A DNA stretch of 64,000 nt from Xylogone sp. PMI_703 (taxonomy: Eukaryota; Ascomycota; Leotiomycetes). The position numbers and the translations under genes were made by a program. The notes under the pieces were generated by a model that was not told the DNA's origin, did not search any database, and saw only the letters and a list, made by a program, of their open reading frames with translations. How positions within the stretch are numbered: the stretch's first letter is position 1; each line of letters starts with the position of its first letter. This document shows, one piece after another, positions 13,301 through 24,846 of this stretch. Location of the stretch: contig JAJTUQ010000004.1 of NCBI GenBank assembly GCA_021399445.1, positions 6,820,001-6,884,000 of the forward strand, given 5' to 3'.

Positions 13301-13625
13301 TGTGCAGATATTCAGGATGATGAGGGCGCACAAGATTTATAGCCCCTGATTCTGGAGAGCAAATCGGAATTGGGAATTTCGAGCCGATACCTCTCGAAAT
13401 GCCTGCAGATGGTGGGAAGGAATAGCTCCCGGGCTTTTGTTATAGTGGAATCCTGGCTACGGATGTCGGTTTTAACCCGTAACCTAATAGATTTCAACCA
13501 TCGAAATAACATAACTATAACTGATTACCATTAATGAAGGCAAGGCTTGCCCGGTCATAAACTATTAAGTTAATATCGAATCATATTATAAGCTTGAAGA
13601 GTACTTCATTTCCCTATATTAGCTC
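13301..13625. other. Short intergenic spacer
   Basis: This 325-base spacer lies between the 3' ends of the NLR pseudogene and the epoxide hydrolase. The open frame at 13312–13512 on the minus strand shows nothing recognisable. Confidence 0.4.
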
Positions 13626-15079
13626 TTATAGCTCGTCCTTCGTCACAGAATAGGAGTTTTCTCTGGCGAAAATCCCAGTCTGTGAGAGCTCCCTGTCGCC
13701 AAAGAAGCGCCAGATATCCTCCAATAACAGCTTCGGGGCATCCAAGCTGGGGAAATGTCCCCCTTTAGTATGAACTGTGCGGTACTTGACATTTCCACCC
13801 CTCTGAGCCCACTCAAGTGGTGTACGATACCAAAGATCCCGTGGAAACTCGGAAATAGCTACTGGTTGTGAAACATATGGCAAGAGATTAATACCAGTTG
13901 TGGAAATTGCCCCGTCCTATTTAAGTACGATTAGGAAATCGCGAGTTTATGTATTTGGAGCAACTTCGTATGAAGCTAACTTAAAATTTGCCTACTTACC
14001 TTACGGCCATTTTTGTATAGACTGAAGCCACCATAAGGGCCATTAATCCAGTGCATCATGGTCCATGTAATGATACGCTCAGGTGTCCAGATAGCAACAT
14101 CTTCGACTGTGAAGCGGATGAGATGATGGATCCACATAGCAAGGCCAACGGGGCTATCGGTTAGTCCAATTGCGAGCATCAAGGGTCGCGTTTGGTGCAA
14201 CTGTCCATACGACCACCTCTCATCTACAAAGGAGGAAAGCCGCTCGATGATAAACACTTCATCTTCGCTGGCGACACCAGCAGTGTAGCGGTCAAGATCG
14301 GTTTCAGTTGGTGGCACGACCCAGAAGTTAGATAACCCTGAGACTACGGCATCAGGAAAGTCAACCGCCATATAACGATTAATGAAATCACCGGCATCTC
14401 CTCCCTGGAAGACGTATTGCCTATACCCCAGCTTCTGCATTAAGGCATGGAATGTCGCTCCAGCCTGGCGGTATCCCATGCCTGGCTTGCGAGGTGCTGG
14501 AGAGAATCCAAAGCCCGGAATCGATGGGGCAACGACATGGAAGGCAGGAACCGTATCATTCGGTGGGTTACTCAGAGCCTCAATAATATTCTCAACCTCT
14601 AGGAATGACCCAGGCCATCCGTGTACGAAGAGGAGAGGAATCGCATCAGTGCGTTGTGACTTATGATGGACAAAATGAAGGGGGATAGGGTCCGTGTAGT
14701 TAGATGAAGAGTTAGTGCGGACGATTGTGGTGTATTGGGCAAAGCGACTATTGAGAGCAGTTTCAACCTTATGCCAGTCATATTCTTTGAGCCAATATTC
14801 GGCAACATTTTCAACAAGATGCCTGGGTGGCCCATCCGTAAATTCCGGCTGGTCATCAAGATCATCAATGAAACGGGTCATTGAGATCTTCTGATTTGTT
14901 GTCTCCAAGAATATGTCATTTACCCGTATAGTGAAAGGGGTTATCTCATCGCTGAAGACGGCTTTGTAGTTCAGATTAAGATCCTTGTCTGTGAGGATAT
15001 ACCCACGTGTGTACGGTGTAATCAGGGTTACAAGAGATACAATGATAAGAGCAGTAACTTTGGATGATTGAACACCCAT
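13626..15079 (-). CDS. Epoxide hydrolase (EHN domain, alpha/beta hydrolase) with KDEL C-terminus
   Basis: Two exons, 14000–15079 and 13626–13916, with an 83-base intron; 456 residues. A hydrophobic N-terminus (about residues 8–25) looks like a signal peptide or anchor. The EHN domain follows (about 35–140). Then come the oxyanion motif HGWPGS, the nucleophile elbow GGDAGD (Asp nucleophile in the small-x-Asp-x-small context; the usual Trp after Asp is Ala), and the catalytic histidine in TKGGHFPSLDAP near the C-terminus. The acid is probably one of the Asp/Glu residues before it. The protein ends in VTKDEL, a canonical ER-retrieval signal, so the likely location is the ER lumen. The family hydrolyses epoxides to diols, as in microsomal epoxide hydrolase. 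The ATG at 15079 directly precedes the hydrophobic segment. Confidence 0.9.
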
Positions 15080-17100
15080 GTTGGCTCGTGCCTAGTGTGT
15101 ACAGACGAAACAATGAAGCATGAAGAATGAAGAATTAGAAACAAAAAGCAAGATCTCACTTCAGGTATTAACTTTTTCAATATTCGTTCCCTTACCGAGC
15201 TTAGCGAGAATTCTTGAAGATAGATTACGTACATCCATCTCTCCTTAGCAAAACCCGTCTCGTTCTCATCGCGCTGCAGCCCACCCACCCGCTGGGATAC
15301 GTCTTAGAATTAAGATTTTCTGTGGTGAAGCTTGAGCCATGGTAATGAAATCAGTTTAGAGACTTCGTTATTCTACGCCTGTGCCTAATAAATCTTGATT
15401 CTAAACGGTACAAGACCATCGAATCCTCAAGCTTTCTCCTTAGCATTCATATAAGACAAAAATGGTTGTGCCCGCTCTATTGAAAAAGACACACCACAGT
15501 CTAATCTGCATTCTACCGTATGCCTGTATTGAGCAATGTGTACGACCCTCATTTGCATCGACCTATCGTTCTGTTCATGAGCACGGATAAGCATGTCTCC
15601 CGCACCATCCATAAGTTTAGTAAAATTCCATGCCATGAACCTATATATGCTAATCTATAGACTCTATACAAAATTATGGTAGAAGGAAAAAGCTTCGACA
15701 TACTTCTCCGCGTCAAGTCCATATCCTCCGCAACTTCAGCACTATGTTGAAGTTAGAATATAGATTTACAAAGAAGAGGAGGATGGGAGAGTGCCTCCGT
15801 ATCGTCGCCAAATGTATGGTCGTCGCCATTCCTGTTTTTTATGCCCTTTCCCCGTAGCTAATCGATGTTTTCCGAATATAAGTTCTCCTGAACGGTCTGG
15901 CAGGTATCAAAAAGGTTAGGTTCAATGTATAAATAACGGAAGTTGCAGTTGGGCTTTCTAATGTTAACTCGATTACTCGACAGTTAATTTTCAATATATT
16001 TCGGAAGGTCATCAAAGATGATGAAATCCGGTTCTGCTTCATTATGAGGGAGGATACGCTGATTACCAGATTCACATTTTCATGCAAAGTGCTATTGCAA
16101 CGACAACCATACTCCATCATACATGGCGGCGAGCAAGCGGCTTTTCTGCCTGAAACCTTTTGATCGTATACACATCTCCTAGAGATGGCGGAACACAGTT
16201 TCTAATTACAGTTGCCTTGGCTGAGTTAATGCAGCAGCCCCCTCATAATAGCTCAATCCAAAAATAGTAGCACCGCCCTCACATTGTGACCAATGTTCGC
16301 GGAACGATAATTGAGGCCATAAATACAAAGCCCAATTTCGTGTGCAGTGCAGATTCAACGACACTTCAGGAAAACGTAATTGAAGCTGGCTTTTCGTTGC
16401 TCAAGATAAGTAATGTAAGTCAGGACTTGCTTCTCGATCTTCGGATACCCGATTCATAAAGTCATCATTTCCTCCACAGCTTTAGCAATGATCTCGAAAT
16501 AATCCGCTTATAGCTCTCTATTGAAAACGGCGTAAGCACGAGCCAGGACCTCCCGAAGTCGACCGAAGATTTCAATAACGTTTCTCGGGGAAACGTTATA
16601 GCATCATAAGTCTTTACTAATGCTCCAGAAGGGGCACGTTGCATCAACTCCAGTCCTCGACGCACAAGAACGAACTGCTTGGGCACCCGCTGAACGCGAC
16701 TACAGCCCACGCCACCAATCTCCGGTTAGAGAGTGATGTGTTGCCTCTGTAGGAGGATCTGACGAGGCAGGCTGTTGCAAGAACCCCGCGATACTTCAAC
16801 AATGGAATGAATTTCTTATTAATGCGGCTGCATAGGAATTGTGTACGCCAGCTCGGCCAGGGAAACTCCTAACAGCGATCGGCAAAATATTTCCGGGGCA
16901 CCATACGGGCGTCTCTTGGCATCTGTTACTTACTATAGTACTCGTAAGCAGGTTTCTTCGATGCTGAAAGTGGCTGCATCTTGCTGTATACAAAAGCTGT
17001 GATTTCGTGTATTGTGCGACTTTGTGCAAATATTAGAGGTACTGATACTTAGTATACTAAACACAGAATCCCTGTAATCTTCGACTGTAGTAAACCGGCA
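15080..17100. other. Long intergenic region, no supported gene
   Basis: About 2 kb with only short, interrupted open frames (for example minus strand 16465–16710 and 16796–17029). They may be remnants of an older gene, but no motif could be assigned. The epoxide hydrolase promoter lies at its left end. Confidence 0.4.
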
Positions 17101-17108
17101 CTTTTGTT

Positions 17109-17638
17109 CAGGGTTCAGAATTTAGTTCTTAGTATTTTAGTATTTTTAGTATACTAAAAACTAAACTAAATTTAGTTTTAATTTTCAGAAAACTAATTTA
17201 GTATTAATTAATTTAGTATAAGGTTAAACTAAATTAGTTTAGTTTTTAGTATACTAAAATACTAAAAATACTAAAGTCACATGATATATTACGTGAAAGA
17301 TACTTAAAAGTTATATAATATAAAAACTTTAATAAATTGTTTTAAATAATTTAGTATATATATTAATTATATTATATAAAATGTATTAATTTAATATTAA
17401 TAAAAATTATATTTTGTTTTCATTTTATAATAATTTCTTGATGTCACGTGATTCTCACATAATTTGCATTAAATCAACATTTTATGAAAGTTATGAAATT
17501 TTTAATATAATGTAGTATTAATTTAGTATTTTAGTATTAGTACAGATTTTAATTAATCAGTATTAGTTTGAATTTTCAAAAATTTAATTAGTTTAGTTCA
17601 GGTGAAAACTAAATTAGTATACTAAATTCCGAACCCTG
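17109..17638. mobile_element. hAT-type MITE (non-autonomous) with 8-bp target duplication
   Basis: A 530-bp, very AT-rich, non-coding element. Its ends are inverted repeats: the left end reads CAGGGTTCAGAATTTAGT, and the right end on the opposite strand reads CAGGGTTCGGAATTTAGT, with one mismatch in 18. It is flanked by a perfect 8-bp direct repeat, CTTTTGTT, at 17101–17108 and 17639–17646. An 8-bp duplication and CAGGG-type termini are diagnostic of the hAT superfamily. The interior is dense in TTTAGT/ACTAAA words that can form further fold-backs. There is no transposase, so it must have been moved in trans. Confidence 0.85.
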
Positions 17639-17646
17639 CTTTTGTT

Positions 17647-18291
17647 TAGCCGCGAAATAATAAACATTAGTCGGCACGCACCACCAAAAGAGGCTGAAAG
17701 TTCTTTTCCAATAATAAGCGGGAAAAAAAATGATGTCGGATCATCTCCTTTTATCCACCCATATGCAGATGGATCCCATCCTTTTATTTATACGTTCCTT
17801 TCTTACCTAGAACGTGGACAACGAGGCCGTCGTATCTATTCCAACAGAATTGAGAATCGTCATGTCCGAGACTAATCTGGAGATTTTAGCTCACATAGAC
17901 CTAGACCAGTAGCCGAACCGGGCAACCTACTACTACAATTACTATCTACAATTCTCTAACAAATCCTCCCATCCTCCCATCCTCCCGTTGCTATACGACC
18001 TTGTAGACTTTTAGGCATCCTACAGAAATAGATTAGTTTCCCGTATAGGTAACATTGCCGAGTGTACTTTATGCAAAACGATTGCTAACAGGGTACATTA
18101 GTGATGATCTTCAATGATCATCATCATCATCCTGCTGCACAGCCTCTTGTAAAGCTGACATGTCACAGAGCTGTTTTCTGATGTTGAGTTATTTTAGTGG
18201 CCTGTCTCTTCTATTCTTCTTTGCGAAAACGTAGAGTCTCTCATATGTTTTGTCTGTTAAGAACAAGAGCAGGAAACAGCGGAAAAGTATC
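17647..18291. other. Intergenic region upstream of aspartic protease
   Basis: About 645 bases. It contains a short CTCCCATC-type tandem run near 17965–17990 and an ATC trinucleotide run near 18117–18131. The open frame at 17642–17875 crosses the MITE boundary and looks spurious. Confidence 0.4.
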
Positions 18292-19626
18292 ATGTCTTCC
18301 ATAATGTTCCTAACTTCGAAGAGCGCATTTTTTATAGTAGTATCCCTTCTCCTTATCCCACTTTTTATCATTCCCTCCACAATAGCTACACCTGTAACTA
18401 TACAACTCAAATCTTCCAAGAGCCATGTGTCAAGACATCCTCTGTTAGGAAGATCAACTGTCAGCGAGCCTTTAGCCGACTGGTTTGATGGTACCGATCT
18501 TCAGGTGAGCCCCTTATATTTCTAGGAAATGCAATGGAACTAAACTAAACCTATATTCAGTGGTACGGCGATATACAAGTTGGAACCCCGTCCCAGAATT
18601 TGTAAGTGTATCCCCGGTGACGCAGGTATGATTTCTCACATTGTAATTATTTTAATACTACCTAGGACGGTTGTATTCGACACCGGATCTTCAAATGTTT
18701 TAATACCATCCACAGGTTGTACAGCAAATCCAGGATGCGGTTCGTTAAGACATAAGTTTGATCCATCAAAGTCAGACACCTTCAATACATCCAACCTACC
18801 ATTCTTCACGGTGTTTGCTACTGGAACAGGTGTTCAATCTTCCGATATGGAGACGGTTGAAGGGATAATTGTCCAAGATGCAATAAGCGTGGCTGGCCTA
18901 ACTGTGGATAACTTTCAGTTCGGGCTCATCCAGAATCAGTCCGCGGGATTCGCTAATGATCCATTTGATGGGATCATGGGAATGGCATTTAGTGGAGACT
19001 TGACGGTTGGAACGAATACATTTCTCGGTGCCCTGAACAGTACCGGTCAAGTGGATCAAGCTTTATATGGGCTCTACCTGACCCCAGAGTCGATTGGAAA
19101 CGCAGAAATCAGCATTGGAGGTGTGGATGCGTCCAAATACACAAGCGACATCTATTACTTTCCCGTTAATTCAACCACCGGTCTCTTCACTATTAAATTC
19201 GACAGTGTTTACGTAAATAAACAAAACACAAATATTACATCTGCTCCGGCCATCATTGATTCTGGAACTGCGAATATCGTCGCCCCAACTAACCAAACCG
19301 CACAAGCAATATATTCTCTGATATCCCCAGATATCAAACCGGTTGATAATATGGGAACATATGGAATTCCTTGTACAAAGCTTGATCAACTAAATTCTAT
19401 CATCTCATTTATTATTGGAGGGCAGAACTACACAATCCCTTCACAAGAGTTGAGCGTTGGGCCTATTCCAGGGCAGCCTGATATATGCCAAACACTTATT
19501 AGCGCTGGTGGAGGATTTTGGATAATAGGTGCCAGCTTGCTAAAGTATTATTATTCTGTTTGGGACATCGGTAATGTCCAGTTTGGGCTCGCCAGAACAG
19601 CACATTCTCCAGGGTTACCTTTTTAA
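18292..19626 (+). CDS. Pepsin-family aspartic protease (A1), secreted or anchored
   Basis: Three exons: 18292–18504, 18561–18601 and 18666–19626; 404 residues. The start is the first ATG in frame; an upstream in-frame TTG is ignored. A strong hydrophobic segment at about residues 10–31 looks like a signal peptide or anchor. The mature start is WYGDIQVGTPSQN followed by VVFDTGSSNVLIP (first catalytic Asp) and a CTANPGC disulfide loop. The second catalytic site is APAIIDSGTANIVAP. The C-terminal part has GGGFWIIGASLLKYYYSVWD, the usual lock of A1 proteases, and several N-glycosylation sequons are present. The family cleaves peptide bonds at acidic pH outside the cell or in vacuoles. It lies next to the catabolic cluster but has no obvious role in it. 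Confidence 0.9.
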
Positions 19627-19757
19627 ATATATATAAAGCCGATATATATTCGTCATATATAGAAAATTCTTAGTTGATTACCAAATACTTCTAACATACT
19701 TCTGTCTGCTATGTCTCTCTTACAAAGTGAGATACGCTTAATTTGTAAATATTTCAA

Positions 19758-21604
19758 TCATTTATCATCGCCTGAATTACGTGCCACTTCCTCTGTAGTA
19801 AGATCCTCGGGCCATTTCGCATCATCAACGCCATTTCCTCGAGTTCCTACGTTGAAACTTAAGCACACAACACCTCCCCAATCGGCCACGCCTTTCACTA
19901 CTCTTATCTTCTTCTCAGGGCCCAAAGTGCTAGTAGCTCTTCTCTCCTCAAAGAATTCTGGTCTGAATAGTCTCTTAGCTGCGGGCCCATTTCTCAATCT
20001 TCCTAATACCTCAGGAACTGTAAGTCCATTATTATGCCAGTAACGGTATACGGGCCTGCCATGCTCGGCCCAAACCTTGTCGAAAACATTATGAGGATAT
20101 GCTCCCACTGAATTAACAAGCCACGAGTTATAATAGTTCAGGGCAAGGTCAATGCAGTAAGATCCACCGATTTCGGCTCGCCGGAGAAGTGCTAGAATAA
20201 TAGCACATGAACCTGCAATTCCTGTGCAGTAGTCACTGTGGGGGAAAATAGGTGTAACAGGCTCATCGTGTCCCATCGATCTCCCGAATGAGTAACTAGT
20301 TCCTGTGTTCTTCAAAGATTGAATTTCAGCAAATGGTGACTGCAGAGAGCATAGCCAATACTTACCGCATCGGCGATTTGCTGCCACCCACTTCTGTCCT
20401 TCCAAGGCCCATACCAGCCGTAACAATTTTCTTGAACATAGATAATGCCTCGGGAACGAGCACTGCACATCTTAATGATATCTTCCTGGCCGAACCCGAA
20501 CTTGTCCAACGCGCCAGGTCTATATCCCTGGACAACAACATCTGCATCCAAGATTAGCGCCTCTAGCTTTTTTCTATCTTCCGGCTTTCGAAGGTCAATG
20601 CTGCAATTCCATTTCCCCCAGTTCAGGTCCACTTGTAAGGAGACTACATCTGGAAGGTGGGGAGAAGTACATCTCATGACACTAGCTCCTAATTCTGCTA
20701 GGCTGCGAGTAATGCATGGACCTGCAATTATACGAGTGAGGTCGACAACTTTGAGGCCAGCAAGTGGCCGCGAAGAACATGTCTGAGGACAAGTGGCCCA
20801 CCACGATGGTACTTGCAACTCGGATGGCTGACTATGAATTTCCCACAGCCCAACATCTTTATTAGCCCTGCCGTGCTCTGAAGCTTTGAACTCTTCTGTT
20901 GTATAGCAAATCGTACCGGCTTCCTTCGACTGATCTGTTCGTTTTTGAATAGCATCACTATTGATTTTAGAGAAAGCGGCTATAAATGGCTTTGTAGCTT
21001 CCTCATAGCCAGAGGTATTCATGTCATGAGGAATTCCGATATTATCTAGAGTCCCATCGGGGCTAAGAGAGCCGTGAGTGTGAAAATATCGGGCATCTGC
21101 ACACTTATAGATGTTGGTAGCTAGGTTTCTATGCATGCTAGCATTCATTCGATATTTATCGCAGCTTGGAAAATATTTGAAGAGATTTTGGTTAGCCTGA
21201 CGAAGACTGCTTGCGCTAATGTTCTCGCCTCCTTCGCCTGGATCGATGGTCCACAAAAGCGTGGACATGATAAAAAGGGTAGAATGATCAGTATTTATGG
21301 TAACTGGCTTTAATTCCAGTCCATACTTACGCTTGAGAAGAACGTTAACTAATGTAGCCTCCAGCGCTTTTAGGGAGGCAACAGCTTCAGTGAACCGCCA
21401 ATTGACCGGGAGTGAAGGAGCATCGGAACCTGTAAAACGAACATGAGAGGCAGCCTGATGGATCTCAGGGGGCAGATCTTTTGATATTAATGGATTTGAC
21501 AGGATTCCATTATTAAGCACCTTAAGAGTTTCTATCGGTACTGAATAGTGGGTGTCGATGGGGCTCTCAGTCATGAAATTTCGAGTAGACTCGAGGGAAC
21601 CCAT
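19758..21604 (-). CDS. Class III (CaiB/BaiF family) CoA-transferase
   Basis: Two exons, 20366–21604 and 19758–20309, separated by a 56-base GT–AG intron; 596 residues. The C-terminal two thirds match the fungal CaiB/BaiF family: GLKVVDLTRIIAGPCITR, ADVVVQGYRPGALDKFGFG, then FGRSMGHDEPVTPIF and HSDYCTGIAGS, where the Asp of SDY is the expected acyl-carrying nucleophile. The N-terminal 200 residues resemble the degenerate first half typical of the larger fungal members. The family moves CoA between carboxylic acids without ATP, often as the first step of acid catabolism. The gene starts about 350 bases from the palindromic element at 21952, shared with the permease/isomerase promoter, so it is probably co-regulated with them. 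Confidence 0.85.
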
Positions 21605-22172
21605 GCTAGAGCTTGATGGTGAGGTTCAACTAATATAAGCAGTTGAATGTTGTCTAGGTATTTTCGATATTTAGTGATAAATATAAGAAGTTGAACTCGA
21701 GATCACGCAGTTTGAAACTGATAGCACGGTGAATGAAATAGAGTTGAGAGGAATGACCGCGGTATGAATCCCTTGATACATCAATACATAACCATGCCGT
21801 TACTTCCGTGATCTCTCAAAATAGGAAGCTAATAGGAAGCTCAGCTGGGCTTGTATCCAATCATTAGTCAGTATGAGTTGCCTGGTACTAACTGTGCTCC
21901 TGCCCTAGCAAACGAAAGCCTCTAGACGTCGGTATGACTCCGCGCAGAATATCGGACGTCGGGCCGCCCCGAATTTTCTGGAGTCGGACATCTCAACGAG
22001 CGCTTGGAGCTGGGCACAATGAACACCGCCGTTTCCTAGGTCTAAACGAACCCTGGAAATTGACACTAATCATCAGCGTTGTCTGCGAAACACACACAAA
22101 GCATCAGCTTCCCTAATTGTGGTACAGGGTTTAGTTATAGCTATGACATATTAAATTTTAGCGGTATCACAT
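21605..22172. other. Promoter region of the CoA-transferase
   Basis: This 568-base region lies between the CoA-transferase start and the 3' end of the first Zn2Cys6 regulator. It is unusually rich in CGG/CCG words around 21925–22000, including the palindromic element annotated separately and another TCGGAC at about 21984. No gene is supported. Confidence 0.5.
21952..21973. promoter_or_regulatory. Putative Zn2Cys6 binding palindrome, copy 1
   Basis: A 22-bp element of the form TCGGACG-T-CGG-G-CCGCCCCGAA. It matches the element at 27101–27122 at 20 of 22 positions. It contains CGG-N-CCG and outer TCGG/CCGA arms, the type of inverted CGG site that Zn2Cys6 proteins bind. It lies 348 bases upstream of the CoA-transferase ATG. 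The binding protein is inferred, perhaps one of the two regulators in this cluster. Confidence 0.55.
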
Positions 22173-24124
22173 CTAAAAGTTAGTCATAGGTGAAGAGCTC
22201 ATCGTCGAATTCATTAAGTCCACGGCAGATTTGCAAAATCCATAAAGATCCGTTCGAGCAAGAAAAGTAAAATCCACCCGATCCATCGGCGTTGCTCTTT
22301 CAAATGTTGACTGTATTGACTGGATCAAATTTGCGTAATCTGAGAGCCCCTTATATTTAGAAGATAATGTTGTCAAGGATGCATGTATGCGTCTTAAAGT
22401 TCTTGTGAGGTCAGTCCGGCTAGTATCAATCTGTTCTCGATTCTCATTATAATAACTGAGAATGTGTAATATTGCGGCTTGAAAGATACTGTAGCCCGCT
22501 ATCCAGGGCACTGTGCAAGAAGATATAGTCTGTAGTTCGAGATGCTCGAGATGGTTTTCTAATATTAACCTCTCAATTTCGGTGCGAGTACGGTTAATAA
22601 GATGTGATCCCGTATAGCGTAGCGTCAAAACTGAGAGCTGAAAGCCAACTATGCTTGGCAGAGTGATGGTCGGATCGAGCACTTGACTATTATATCGGAG
22701 GATTCGAGAATTAAAATCTGAGAGTGCATCTAATGTGCTAATAGTGGGTGCATTTTCTGGAGAATCTTGAGAAATACTGGATGCCCAAGAGCAAAGGAAT
22801 CCGAGATGTTCGCCTACGTGCGAGTGAATTGACGGTAACTATACTTTATAAGTGTCAGGAACTTTACATAAACTGTGTACGTACCTGTAATGTAATATAG
22901 TTGTCTGCGATATTCATAGGTAATCCAAGAGAGGAACTGATACACCTATAACCGCATATTAGCCTATTTTATTTCATTATATGATGTACCGGACTGACCG
23001 GTCCAGGATATATGCGGTCCAAAACGTTTGTTCACGTTGGGTCAGATCTTCCTCTTTTAATGTATTACCCTCACCAGGGAGTTGAGATTGGTGAAGGCCA
23101 AGTAGAATACAAGCTTGCATTGCCAAATCTACAAGATGCCATGAATTTCCAGCACTAGAATCTAAGAGAGAATATATAGTAAAAAGGAGTAGTATCTGAG
23201 CGGTTTCAAGTGTCTCTCCGTACGAAAATTCTACCTCAGAAGCACGCAAGAAATATTCTGCCGAGTTGGCAGTGTCAAAGAAAGATGTACTGGAAGGAAA
23301 CACTGCACCTATTGCCAGTATTAGATAAAGTATTATCAGTCTTCCTGGAGCCTGGGCTTTGTTCGAAATTGACCCTAAGGTGCAACGAATATCACTTTCT
23401 GAGAGGAATGGGAATGTTGAATGTACACAAGAGAAATACTGGTCCACATAAGGAAGGGCTGAGCTTGTTTGCAACAACTCGGTATTAAAACTGCTTCTCG
23501 AGGATTTGGGGCCAATTAAGCTGATCAAACTTTTCTGCTGCGATAGGTTCATACGGCCAATTGGGTCTGTGTTCTTAAGGTGTAGCACTCTTCGGACCAT
23601 TTGTTGCACACTGTAAGTTTCGCCGTGATATAGGGTTACTGTTTCAAGCTCTTTAAGAACGTTTAAATCCACAACACCAGGGTTATTTAATAGTGGGTGG
23701 CCTAATGCGCTCTCAGAATTCTCCGGAGTTGGTGTGTCTAACAGTGGTGCATCATTGTTTGTAATCGGAGTATCATGTCCCTGTAACCGTGAAGCTTCGG
23801 ACTCCAGCATGGCAATTTCAGTCTCAAGATCTTGTACGCTTCTTTTTCCTGTCAGCCACCATGTGTTACCATCCAAATGAAATACAGACCCTAAACGTGA
23901 ACGAGAAGTAAAATTCGAGGTTGGCTCTTGCGAGAACACACACTCCAGTCTTCGTTGAATACAGGGAGTACATGGAATATTTCTATCGCACTTTATGCAA
24001 TTAGAGAAACAAATACTGTAATTAAATGAGCAATCTCTCTGCATACTTTTTTCTTTTTCTTTCTACAGTTTTGGCAGGCAAGATTGACTCGAGCCGGTCT
24101 ACTCTGTGCATTCGTTTCGTTCAT
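22173..24124 (-). CDS. Zn2Cys6 transcription factor with fungal-specific middle domain
   Basis: Four exons: 24047–24124, 22999–23990, 22885–22945 and 22173–22838; 598 residues. The zinc cluster is split by the first intron: ACQNCRKKKKK joins CDRNIPCTPC and IQRRLEC, giving C-x2-C-x6-C-x5-C-x2-C-x6-C (residues 17–43). A short coiled region (about 75–95) is followed by the fungal-specific transcription factor domain, including LPYVDQYFSCVHSTFPFLSE and FWTAYILDR with SSLGLPMNI across the next splice. The gene lies between the CoA-transferase and the permease, with all three on the minus strand. It is a reasonable candidate for the cluster's own activator. Nothing looks broken. Confidence 0.88.
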
Positions 24125-24846
24125 TGTGAAAGAGTGATATGACGTCTCTTTAAACCATAGTAACTAGATACGGCCAATGTAATGAAAGGACCATGTTTCA
24201 AGGACGAATCTCTGGATTAAAGTGCCTGTGCTTCGGAACAATGAAAGTCGATTAGTGCGATGACAAAGCTGCCACCGCTTAGTTGACTATTACGTAGCGG
24301 TCGGGAACCCACCCAACGATAATATTGTAAGAGTGTTGTTCTACAAATGAGACAAAGGCAATAGTGCTACTTATCTTATTCTGAATTTCAGCGGAATGTC
24401 TCTAAATCTTATTGTTAGTCATCGGATGGATGCAAAAATAGAATTGTGATACTGTTACAATGGCTAGGTTTGTATATAAGATCCTTTAACGGTTATTAGA
24501 GAATCATGTTATATACTGTAAACCTCGGGTTAGATGATGCGGTTCTTACAACCCTTAGAAATCTCTAACCAGTTCTTGTATGTAGTTTATATCGTAAGAT
24601 AGTTAGTTTGACTTGTATGTATTTTTATATTACTACTACATTTATTTCAACAGATACAGTTAGCTGATATATATCAAATACAAGCTTGCTATATCATCTA
24701 CGGTGGATTTCGATTTCACCTGGGAATCTCTTGTATTCAGGTTATATTACTAGGCCTATACTGTAGCCTTGATATTTGTTTGTCCATCCATACGGCTGTC
24801 TCGATATTTCGCTCCGGGGCCTCAATATACAAACGATGTAGTGAGT
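24125..24846. other. Intergenic region between regulator and permease
   Basis: About 720 AT-rich bases holding the regulator's promoter and the permease 3' end. No repeat or gene is recognised. Confidence 0.4.

Noticed and set aside
15427..17029. Several minus-strand short open frames
   Set aside because: They do not link into a model and show no recognisable motif. They could be remains of an old gene but cannot be supported.
20340..20365. A 26-base intron in the CoA-transferase
   Set aside because: It keeps frame but is too short to splice. A 56-base intron ending at 20310 keeps frame too and restores a better family match before FGRSMGHDEP.
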